A DNA stretch of 52,818 bases, taken from the NCBI RefSeq assembly GCF_013328345.1, contig NZ_JABULX010000029.1, positions 1-52,818 of the forward strand. Reading direction: 5' to 3'. The position numbers and the translations under genes are program-made. Under the pieces are notes generated by a model, which saw only the letters and a list, made by a program, of their open reading frames with translations, made no database searches and was not told the origin of the DNA. The stretch comes from Marinifaba aquimaris (GTDB taxonomy: Bacteria > Pseudomonadota > Gammaproteobacteria > Enterobacterales > Alteromonadaceae). Below are positions 46,034-52,818 of the stretch, piece by piece. The first letter of the stretch is position 1. Every line of letters starts with the position of its first letter.

Positions 46034-47112
46034 TGACTTATATCTCCGGTTCTTCCATGAGTGTTTTTTAATGCATGTTTATTAATGAGTTTACGCATCG
46101 GTACTTCTACTTTGTGGTAGGTGAAAATAGACATTAAAAAAGTGAATGTAATATACAAAATTATGTCGATAGGACTTGCGGTCTTTGCATCGTCCAAAAA
46201 CAGCATGATGTAAATAATTAAGATAAACGCATGATTTAAATACATTGAATAGGATATTTCTCCCAGATAAACCAACGACTTATGTTCTAAGAATTTATGA
46301 AGTTTACTCTTAAAGTTAAGTAAACTGAAAAACATAATTGAGAAGCAGATTGGGATATAAAAATGATTAGCTTCGATATAAATTAATAATAAGGCCAAAA
46401 TAAGTGAAGTGAGTGTAAATAACCATTTAGCTAAACTTTGGTCTAATTTGGGCTGGTTTTTATAAATATTATAAAGACAAATGCCACAAGAGAACTCAAG
46501 TAAACATCTAAATAATGCGAGGGTGCCAATATTATCACCTAATGAACGAGCCCCGGTTATTTCGTATAAAAAAGCGATGACTGCAAATAAAACTAACAGT
46601 AAGTAATACTGGTTGTTTTTGACTTTACTGATATAAAAGGCGAGCACAGGAAAACAAAGATAAGCAAAAAACTCGCTGCTGATTGTCCATGAAGAGATAT
46701 TCCAAGTATTCCAAAAATCAGTACCCAAAAGCCAAGCATCTAATAACAGCAATTTTATGATGAAATTTTCAATACTATAGATACTGTTAATGGGTTTGCC
46801 GGTGACAAAAAACGCTAAAGGAACTAAACAGAAACACAACATGACAAAGGCATGAAGAGGGAAGATACGTGCAAATCGTTTAATTAAAAATGGCGTGAGG
46901 TCTGATTTGCTGATCCGGTCTGAGAATAACTTTTGATAGTTATAAGCAATAATAAAACCACTTAAAATAAAAAAGAAATCGACCGCAAGGTAGCCTTTAT
47001 TATAGAGCCAACTTACTTGGTCACTGAATTCATATTGATTGAGATAAAATTTAATGTGATAAAGCACGACTAAAAATGCTGCTATGCCACGAATTGAAGT
47101 CAAATATAACAT
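46030..47112 (-). CDS. Membrane acyltransferase, family 3
   Basis: The product has 360 residues with about ten hydrophobic segments. It has SIRGIAAFLVVLYHIKFYLN with the catalytic His, FILSGFIIAYNY and IKRFARIFPLHAFVML, then NISSWTISSEFFAYLCFP in place of the OafA VEEQFY block. It acylates sugars at the inner membrane. It begins directly after the ligase stop codon and overlaps the next gene by four bases. It is the third acyltransferase-3 of the locus. Confidence 0.9.
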   Translation of the reverse strand: MLYLTSIRGIAAFLVVLYHIKFYLNQYEFSDQVSWLYNKGYLAVDFFFILSGFIIAYNYQKLFSDRISKSDLTPFLIKRFARIFPLHAFVMLCFCLVPLAFFVTGKPINSIYSIENFIIKLLLLDAWLLGTDFWNTWNISSWTISSEFFAYLCFPVLAFYISKVKNNQYYLLLVLFAVIAFLYEITGARSLGDNIGTLALFRCLLEFSCGICLYNIYKNQPKLDQSLAKWLFTLTSLILALLLIYIEANHFYIPICFSIMFFSLLNFKSKLHKFLEHKSLVYLGEISYSMYLNHAFILIIYIMLFLDDAKTASPIDIILYITFTFLMSIFTYHKVEVPMRKLINKHALKNTHGRTGDISQ

Positions 47113-48399
47113 TTACTCGTCCTCAATATGCTTCATGGCCACACTCAAGGCGTGCAAGTAATACATCCATGGATAAAAGGCGACACCTATGAACATGCCC
47201 CCAGCACAGTAGATGATAAGAGATTGACTTATGTTCCTAGAGAAGGGAATAGCCCATTCAGAATTTTTTGTTTTGTTTTTCTTGTGATAATTGATAGTTG
47301 AGCGGTTAGCCAGCAGTGATTGAAATATAATACACATAAATATTGCCAGGCCGACATAACCTGTTTCACCCAGTACTTCGATATAAATGTTATGGAACGC
47401 TTTAGCACCTTTTTGTCTTATCTCTATTTCTTCACCTTGTTGATAAAGGTGAAGAATACCGGCATTAGCATTATATGAGAAAAAGCCACCGCCTAAAAAC
47501 GGTTTATCAGCAACATAGTCAAAAGTCCAGCGCCATACAACTATTCGCCCTAGAGCTGATTTTTCCGTGGTTGCACCTTCATCAATGGTGTTCATTCTAT
47601 TTAACCAGTCATCTGTGACAAATGGTTTAATAAGTAAAGGCACAATTAAAATAATGAGTAAGGTTTTAAATTTTTGTTTAGATTGCACTAGAAGTAATAT
47701 GACATAAACCCCTAACGCGACAAGACCAGTACGGGCTTGAGTCCCAATTAATACCATCAAGCAACAGAAAATATAGAAATACAAAACATATTTAAATCGA
47801 GGTCGCTCTTTTATCAATGTACTGTATTTGAGCATAAAATGGATAAGAGGAAGTACACAGATGGCAAGTGTTGCAAGGGTACTACCTTCGCCATACATGA
47901 AGCCACCAAGTCCGATTAGGGAGACACCATAGCCACCACCACCCATGGCTGATTTGACACCCGCCATAGTAATAAATAAGCCAAATGAAATAATTAAAAC
48001 ACTGATAAACAATTCTAAATGTTGGCGAGTACTGACAACAAAGGGAATAAAGAAAGTAAACAGCAGTGTTTTAATAACGACATCATATTTTAACCAGGCG
48101 ACAACTTGGTATTCGGCGTGGACAGTCGCAAGTGTTATCCAAAACATAAAGAATAAAATCAAAAATATATAATTTTTACTCTTTGGTATTTTGACTTTTT
48201 TTAGATTTAAAAATAAAACGGTGAAGAAGAAAAGCGTAAAAATAAGAGAGAGGGGCTTACCTGCTAAAAACGAAAACGACGTTGTTTGAGGTTTGAGTGT
48301 ATCAACCCAGATAACCGCAGACAGCGCGACATGTGGTCGGGTCCAACCATAAAAAAAGAAGATACACATTATTGAAGCGAGAAAGAGATCGGTAATCAT
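47113..48399 (-). CDS. O-antigen ligase/polymerase family, exosortase-A-associated type
   Basis: The product has 428 residues with about 11 hydrophobic segments. The N-terminal GWTRPHVALSAVIWVDTLKP is typical of the DUF5935-containing putative O-glycosylation ligases linked to exosortase A. The C-terminal half has the Wzy/WaaL pattern, with IGTQARTGLVALGVYVILLL and a periplasmic loop after FLGGGFFSYNANAG. It would polymerise or attach the EPS on the periplasmic side. Its ATG follows the micro-protein stop with no gap (TAA then ATG), so translation is coupled. Confidence 0.82.
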   Translation of the reverse strand: MITDLFLASIMCIFFFYGWTRPHVALSAVIWVDTLKPQTTSFSFLAGKPLSLIFTLFFFTVLFLNLKKVKIPKSKNYIFLILFFMFWITLATVHAEYQVVAWLKYDVVIKTLLFTFFIPFVVSTRQHLELFISVLIISFGLFITMAGVKSAMGGGGYGVSLIGLGGFMYGEGSTLATLAICVLPLIHFMLKYSTLIKERPRFKYVLYFYIFCCLMVLIGTQARTGLVALGVYVILLLVQSKQKFKTLLIILIVPLLIKPFVTDDWLNRMNTIDEGATTEKSALGRIVVWRWTFDYVADKPFLGGGFFSYNANAGILHLYQQGEEIEIRQKGAKAFHNIYIEVLGETGYVGLAIFMCIIFQSLLANRSTINYHKKNKTKNSEWAIPFSRNISQSLIIYCAGGMFIGVAFYPWMYYLHALSVAMKHIEDE

Positions 48400-48489
48400 T
48401 TATTTTTTCTCGTTCAAATAAAAAAACAATACAAAAAACATTACGCCAACATGTATCAGAGTTGACATAGAATCGACACCAATATCCAT
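48400..48489 (-). CDS. 29-residue single-span membrane micro-protein, first gene of the reverse EPS arm
   Basis: The start at 48489 has GAGG six to seven bases upstream (TGAGGTAATAG then ATG), a strong site. The peptide begins MDIGVDSMSTLIHVGV and continues with a Phe/Leu/Val-rich stretch ending LNEKK: one transmembrane helix with a positively charged C-terminus. The stop directly abuts the ligase ATG. Such micro-proteins can be leaders for translational coupling or small subunits of the downstream membrane protein. I know no named family for it. Confidence 0.6.
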   Translation of the reverse strand: MDIGVDSMSTLIHVGVMFFVLFFYLNEKK

Positions 48490-48853
48490 CTATTACCTCA
48501 AAACCTATGTTTTCACTGAACTATTTTGGTTATTTTCTGAAGAAAATACCGTCAATGATTGGCAATCAAATACTCATATTTAATCTCATTTGCCAAAAAT
48601 GAAGTCTTTTAGACTGTTAATTACACAAAAATGGACAAAAAATTAAATTAGAAGGAGGGAGGTATCTAAGACATTTTTGATTTAAAGATCATTGAATCAA
48701 AATTACCTTATATATCGCTGCTTATTTATAAAGCATTAATTCCCTGTCATAAAATGAATTAACCTAAGGTTTTACTTATCATTTTGTCCAGATCCATCTA
48801 AAGCCTGTATTCTATTCACCTTAAAGAATCTTTTCAAATTGTTTCTAAATATA
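48490..48853. other. Intergenic region upstream of the reverse EPS arm, no gene recognised
   Basis: This AT-rich spacer must hold the promoter of the reverse arm. It contains a TTGGCAA/TTGCCAA repeat (48559-48565, 48590-48596), a TTTTGATT/AATCAAAA repeat (48675-48682, 48695-48702) and a purine block AGAAGGAGGGAGGT on the plus strand (48650-48663) that looks like a ribosome site but is not followed by an open frame. No RNA gene or convincing short ORF is seen. Confidence 0.5.
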
Positions 48854-48883
48854 AAGGCTAGCCAGATGTGACTGACTAGCCTT
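48854..48883 (-). terminator. Probable terminator of the giant repeat protein gene
   Basis: AAGGCTAG (48854-48861) and CTAGCCTT (48876-48883) pair around a 14-base loop, 14 bases past the stop codon. On the minus strand the stem is followed by TATATTT, a weak U-tract. Confidence 0.6.
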
Positions 48884-48897
48884 ATTTGGAGATGCTT

Positions 48898-51800
48898 CTA
48901 TAGCGAAGGTAGGTCGTAAGCAACAACCTCTTTAAATGTAGTGGTTACGCCTGTTTCAGGATCAATCTGGGTGTTTACTTTATTGGTTAAAATCACTAAG
49001 TGTTTGTGGTTATTGATACTTAAATAACCATATTTATCGATACTCCAAACGAGTTCTTTTTTGAAGATATCGACAGCAAAAGTTTTTGTTCCTGCTGAGA
49101 AGAACACCAGATTAGCACTGGCAACCATATTCAGTGATTTTTTGCTGACATCGGTTAGATAAGGCAAGGTCACAGACCACACCTTTTTACCGGTATTAGT
49201 GTTAATCGCAACAAATTTACCGTTCTTGTCATCGCCAATTAATGTGAACAACAAATCTTGGCTAATAACAGGCTGGCGAGCTATATCACTCTGTTCTAGC
49301 AACCAAACTTTTTCACCTGTCTTTTTGTTATGCTTGGCGATAAAAGCATTTGAAGTGACGTATAAATCATCTTGCTGAATGATAGGTTGATAAGTGTGAT
49401 CACCAGATTGTAATTGATAATCCAGTTTGCGATTTAGGGTTTGAGTACCTGTCGCAATCTCATAAGACTGCAATGATAAACTTAATTTATCTTTACTCAT
49501 TAACTGCAATACCTGACCTTCGCTGATTGCACCTTGCAATAATGGTGAAGAATCATTGGCTATCCAATTAAGTGCACCCATGTTGTCAATTGCTTTTAAA
49601 GGGGTCGTTGAGCCAGATACCATAATGTTATTACCTTCAACTAACGGTAAATTCCAAGATTGCTCTGGGTTTTCTGATGTCATGACGATCAAGTCGTTGA
49701 TATTACCTGTTCGCATATTCCTTGTCGTTAAATGCAATTCGAACATACTTGAAGAAAAGTCGTAATATTGAACTTGTGTTAGTAACTGATTATTGAAAAC
49801 TACAGGTTGGAAAGTTTGCCCAAAGAGTTTCAAATCGGTTTGTTGCCATGTTATGTCACCATTACTGATATCCATTGCTAAATGGATATTGTCATATTCC
49901 CTTGTCGCAGAGACAAAAATCTTATCGTCAATCAAGCTTGCCTGATTGAAAGACATAACACTGTTTATCGTTTTGGACCACTTAAACGCGATATTGTCAC
50001 TATCAATTGAAAGGGGGACATAGCCGTTATGTTCATTTGAGCCTTGGCTTTGAGCCCAGTCTGGAAGCAAAATTTGAGTATCGAATGATCGCGGGTCCAA
50101 TGATAAGAAGTATTCGGCTAAATTTGAATAACCATCCTCATCAGAATCGATAAATGCGTCATTAGGGTTTTGGCTGTCTAGATTGTAAGCCAACTCCCAC
50201 TCATCAGGTAGAAGATCGGCATCAAAATCTAAATAATACAGCTCTTGGTAATTTGCATATGTGCCGTTTGTGAACTCTTCAATATTGGTTATACCATCAC
50301 CATCTAAATCAGCGTTCGCATCATTTTGGTTGATGTTTAAGCCGTGTAGGTATTCATATTCATCTGGTATGCCATCATTATCAGAATCATCCCTAGTTGG
50401 ATCTGAGTTTAAAATACTTGATTCAGTGAAGTCATCTATGCCATCTAAATCAGTATCAAATCTCAACGCTGAACTGGAATGTTCCGTTTCTTGCAGATCG
50501 GTTAGGTTATCGCCATCGGTATCGGCTAAATTCGGGTTAGTACCAGCAAGGTATTCATCAATTGCAGTTAGCCCGTCTTCATCACTATCGCTATTTGCTG
50601 TTTCAATATTAAATTTATTTTCCCACCAATCCGGCAAGCCATTGTTATCAAAATCGCTATTGCCTGCATTGAAAGCACTGAGTTTGTTGCCATGGCTAAC
50701 AAATAAGATATTTTCATTACTAAGTGCGACCGCACTTATATTGTCTAAGCCTGTTTTTGACCAATAGATTTGACGGCTATTTAGGTTCAGTGCCGACAAG
50801 CTTGATTTTGTAGTCAGAATAGCCGAGTTTAACGTCAGTATTATTTCACCGTTGAGTAATTCGTTACTATCTGGAGTCCATTGCCAAAGTGTTCGACCAT
50901 CGCTGACAGAAATTGCGTTTAAGCTACTATTTGATAATTCTCCATTATCATCATAGTCAAATGAGACTACATAAAGGATATCTTTGTTGATTGAAGCTTG
51001 AGCGTAGTAACCAAATTTTTCCCAGTTCATTTCTAGGTTTGTTTTGTTATAACTGACCAGCTTGTTATCAGCAGATACGAAAATGCTATTCTCTTGAACA
51101 ACTGGGCTTCCGTAAAGATTACTAATTGCAATTTCAGATTGCTTTTGAAGTTGCCCTTCTTTAGTTAATTTTGATAAGTAACTATCCGAATTATCATTAG
51201 TGAAGGTATAGATGTCTCCAGCTTCTATTGCTGAACTGATATTGTCTATTCTAGTAGCCGTTTTAGTCCACTGTGGTGTGCCCAATAAGTTGAAACTGTG
51301 TAAACCATTATCTGTATTTGCAAGTATTTGACCGCTAGCAATGGTTAGACCATTTGCTGAGGCGCGACTTTCAGACAATGATTGGTTGATTTTTTCAGCG
51401 CCATTGCTGGAGTTTAAACTGATAAGTTTAGATTCATGATCTTGCGCAGAAGTAGTGAGGTATATATCGGCACCAAATAAACTCGGTGATGAGGGTACGG
51501 AAGTGTCTTTGAAGCTTGTTTGCCAAATTTCTTCACCATTTACACCATTATACGATGATAACCCTGCACCTTCATTTTTAACGCCTGAAAGATAAACTTT
51601 GCCTGCTGAAATGACGATACCTGACACATAGTGATAGGGCAGATCTGTTTGCCATAATTGTTGGAAACCATTGGCATAAAGTACTGATGATATAAACCCG
51701 TTATTTTGGGCATTGCCTTGATACATATGCCAAGTGTTAGACAGATCTAAGCCGTTTACATCTGGGTTGTTTGGCTCCGGATCTGTATTATCTCCTACAC

Positions 51801-52818
51801 CATCATTATCACTGTCTTTTGTTTCGGATGGATCATTAGGAAAAGCATCCGCATTATCGCCTACGCCATCGCCATCAGTATCTTTGGTTTCGGTTTTATC
51901 TTCTGGGAAATCGTCTTTATTATCACCGATTCCATCACCATCTGTATCCGTGGTCTCGGTTCTATCGTTGGGAAAAGCATCTGCGTTATCACCGACGCCA
52001 TCGCCATCGGTATCTTTGGTTTCGGTTTTATCTTCTGGGAATGCATCGGCGTTATCGCCTACGCCATCGCCATCAGTATCTTTGGTTTCGGTTTTATCTT
52101 CTGGGAAGGCATCAGCGTTATCGCCGACGCCATCGCCATCGGTATCTTTAGTTTCGGTTTTATCTTCTGGGAATTCATCGGCTTTATCGCCGACGCCATC
52201 GCCATCGGTATCTTTGGTTTCGGTTTTATCTTCTGGGAATGCATCGGCGTTATCACCGACGCCATCGCCATCAGTATCTTGGGTTTCGGTTTTATCTTCT
52301 GGGAAAGCATCAGCGTTATCACCGACGCCATCGCCATCAGTATCTTTGGTTTCGGTTTTATCTTCTGGGAAAGCATCAGCGTTATCACCGACGCCATCGC
52401 CATCAGTATCTTTGGTTTCGGTTCTATCCCTTGGGAAAGCATCGGCGTTATCACCTACGCCATCGCCATCAGTATCTTTAGTTTCAGTCGGATCGCTTGG
52501 AAAAGCATCTTCAGAATCGACTACACCATCGCCATCTGTGTCTGAGTCAGTTTCTGTTTCAGTTGTTACATCAGTTTGAGTCTCAGTTTGGCTAGTCGTT
52601 TCAGTACTCGTTGCTGTATCAGTTGTTGAATCAGTTTCAGTACTTGTTGCTGTATTAGTTGGAGTTGAAGTTGTTGTATCAGTTTCAGTGGCTGTTTCAG
52701 TTTGAGTGTCTGTTTGTCCTTGAGTCACTGTTTCAGTTAAGGTCTCAGTCTCAGTCTCAGTCTCAGTCTCAGTCTCAGTCTCAGTCTCAGTCTCAGTCTC
52801 AGTCTCAGTCTCAGTCTC
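48898..52818 (-). CDS. Giant surface protein: Thr/Glu linker, 12 thrombospondin-type-3 repeats, two PQQ-like propellers (5' end beyond the window)
   Basis: The frame stays open to the right edge, so at least 1306 residues are visible and the true start is outside; a GTG at 52728 is only a Val inside the linker. In order from the N-terminal side: a (Thr-Glu)n and Thr/Asp/Ser linker (52545-52818), 12 calcium-type repeats of 22 residues (51751-52542), a PQQ/BamB-like propeller (about 50660-51750), a second, less regular run of DxDxDG repeats (about 50080-50650), and a second propeller to the C-terminus. By analogy with the lipoprotein at 526-1923 the missing start is probably a lipobox signal. 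I infer a calcium-stiffened cell-surface or secreted protein. No catalytic motif is evident. Confidence 0.85.
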   Translation of the reverse strand, partial: ETETETETETETETETETETETETETLTETVTQGQTDTQTETATETDTTTSTPTNTATSTETDSTTDTATSTETTSQTETQTDVTTETETDSDTDGDGVVDSEDAFPSDPTETKDTDGDGVGDNADAFPRDRTETKDTDGDGVGDNADAFPEDKTETKDTDGDGVGDNADAFPEDKTETQDTDGDGVGDNADAFPEDKTETKDTDGDGVGDKADEFPEDKTETKDTDGDGVGDNADAFPEDKTETKDTDGDGVGDNADAFPEDKTETKDTDGDGVGDNADAFPNDRTETTDTDGDGIGDNKDDFPEDKTETKDTDGDGVGDNADAFPNDPSETKDSDNDGVGDNTDPEPNNPDVNGLDLSNTWHMYQGNAQNNGFISSVLYANGFQQLWQTDLPYHYVSGIVISAGKVYLSGVKNEGAGLSSYNGVNGEEIWQTSFKDTSVPSSPSLFGADIYLTTSAQDHESKLISLNSSNGAEKINQSLSESRASANGLTIASGQILANTDNGLHSFNLLGTPQWTKTATRIDNISSAIEAGDIYTFTNDNSDSYLSKLTKEGQLQKQSEIAISNLYGSPVVQENSIFVSADNKLVSYNKTNLEMNWEKFGYYAQASINKDILYVVSFDYDDNGELSNSSLNAISVSDGRTLWQWTPDSNELLNGEIILTLNSAILTTKSSLSALNLNSRQIYWSKTGLDNISAVALSNENILFVSHGNKLSAFNAGNSDFDNNGLPDWWENKFNIETANSDSDEDGLTAIDEYLAGTNPNLADTDGDNLTDLQETEHSSSALRFDTDLDGIDDFTESSILNSDPTRDDSDNDGIPDEYEYLHGLNINQNDANADLDGDGITNIEEFTNGTYANYQELYYLDFDADLLPDEWELAYNLDSQNPNDAFIDSDEDGYSNLAEYFLSLDPRSFDTQILLPDWAQSQGSNEHNGYVPLSIDSDNIAFKWSKTINSVMSFNQASLIDDKIFVSATREYDNIHLAMDISNGDITWQQTDLKLFGQTFQPVVFNNQLLTQVQYYDFSSSMFELHLTTRNMRTGNINDLIVMTSENPEQSWNLPLVEGNNIMVSGSTTPLKAIDNMGALNWIANDSSPLLQGAISEGQVLQLMSKDKLSLSLQSYEIATGTQTLNRKLDYQLQSGDHTYQPIIQQDDLYVTSNAFIAKHNKKTGEKVWLLEQSDIARQPVISQDLLFTLIGDDKNGKFVAINTNTGKKVWSVTLPYLTDVSKKSLNMVASANLVFFSAGTKTFAVDIFKKELVWSIDKYGYLSINNHKHLVILTNKVNTQIDPETGVTTTFKEVVAYDLPSL
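51751..52542 (-). repeat. Twelve tandem 66-bp units encoding thrombospondin-type-3 calcium repeats
   Basis: Each unit encodes 22 residues, consensus DTDGDGVGDNADAFP followed by EDKTETK. The register is exact over 792 bases. Central units are nearly identical at DNA level, while the first (VVDSED) and last two (NDPSETK; DSDNDGVGDNTDPEP) have drifted, as expected of expansion from the middle by recombination. The DxDxDG positions bind calcium in this family. Confidence 0.95.
52742..52818 (-). repeat. Hexanucleotide tandem repeat GTCTCA, at least 12.8 copies, running off the right edge
   Basis: The perfect 6-bp tract encodes alternating Thr and Glu in the linker of the giant protein. Because the unit is a multiple of three, copy-number change alters linker length without shifting the frame. 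The window ends inside the tract, so the full size is unknown. Confidence 0.95.

Noticed and set aside
50261-50767. Plus-strand Ser-rich frame opposite the second calcium-repeat region
   Set aside because: It results from the biased Asp/Gly codons of the minus-strand protein and has no independent support.
51861-52454. Minus-strand frames of repeated Lys/Pro/Met segments overlapping the array
   Set aside because: They are out-of-frame readings of the same 66-bp repeats, with no start context and no known composition.
51751-52542. Possible CRISPR array because of regular repeats
   Set aside because: The units are contiguous, coding and without unique spacers; no cas genes are present.
51734-52579. 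Long plus-strand open frame rich in Ser/Pro opposite the calcium-repeat array
   Set aside because: It exists only because the 66-bp repeat has no stops in several frames. The minus-strand frame has a recognisable calcium-repeat protein and continues through both propellers.
52728-52728. GTG at 52728 as the start of the giant protein
   Set aside because: The upstream sequence stays in frame as the same Thr/Glu linker to the window edge, and there is no signal peptide or ribosome site at this GTG.
1-52818. tRNA, rRNA or prophage genes
   Set aside because: No cloverleaf-like or rRNA-like segments and no phage structural or integrase genes were recognised by reading the intergenic regions and proteins.

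Overview
The window reads as AT-rich chromosomal DNA of a marine gammaproteobacterium, most likely an Alteromonadales member (Catenovulum/Alteromonadaceae-like). This rests on E. coli-like housekeeping genes (mnmC, fabB, pdxB, glnS, prfC, argS, queF, syd), a DUF2986 mini-protein, NhaD, AraC regulators with membrane-embedded N-termini, and lipoproteins with Thr/Glu/Asp-rich linkers. The genus is inference; no database was searched. The left edge lies inside an IS3-type element and the right edge inside a hexanucleotide tandem repeat. The window may therefore be a whole contig that ended at repeats.

Layout. (1) 1-469: end of an IS3-family element with orfA, a poly-A slip site and the first codons of orfB. 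(2) 526-3149: a carbohydrate-binding/beta-propeller lipoprotein and a membrane AraC-type regulator whose start codon can be buried in a perfect hairpin. (3) 3223-21615: core genes. These are DUF2986-mnmC facing fabB; pdxB-asd; a VTT/DUF2141/SDR operon divergent from a Crp-like regulator and a deoxyinosine glycosylase; nhaD; glnS; a MerC-like gene behind a perfect Zur-box core; prfC; argS; and queF facing syd. (4) 21888-48489: a large exopolysaccharide (EPS) locus. (5) 48898 to the right edge: a giant calcium-repeat/double-propeller surface protein, open at its 5' end.

The EPS locus has two convergent arms meeting at a bidirectional terminator at 43759-43791. The forward arm (21888-43752) encodes a CelD-like acyltransferase, a predicted polysaccharide lyase-like protein, GT2 and GT4 glycosyltransferases, a WalW-type deacetylase, a FemAB-like protein and an AsnB-like amidotransferase. 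It also encodes two membrane acyltransferases, a secreted protein of unknown function, two paralogous glycosyltransferases, two pyruvyl transferases and a flippase. The reverse arm (48489-43809) encodes a 29-residue membrane micro-protein, an O-antigen ligase/polymerase, an acyltransferase, a GT4 enzyme and a third pyruvyl transferase. Several genes belong to families normally linked to exosortase A (XrtA)/PEP-CTERM EPS loci, yet no exosortase, initiating phosphoglycosyltransferase, Wza or Wzc is visible here. The likely product is a heavily decorated (acetylated, pyruvylated, amidated) acidic polysaccharide, assembled on the inner membrane, flipped by the Wzx-like protein and polymerised or ligated by the Wzy/WaaL-like protein.

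The best candidates for undescribed biology are the lyase-like protein and the secreted orphan embedded in the EPS operon, the 29-aa leader micro-protein, the Zur-box MerC protein, the start-codon hairpin of the AraC gene, and the 12-copy calcium-repeat stalk of the giant protein.
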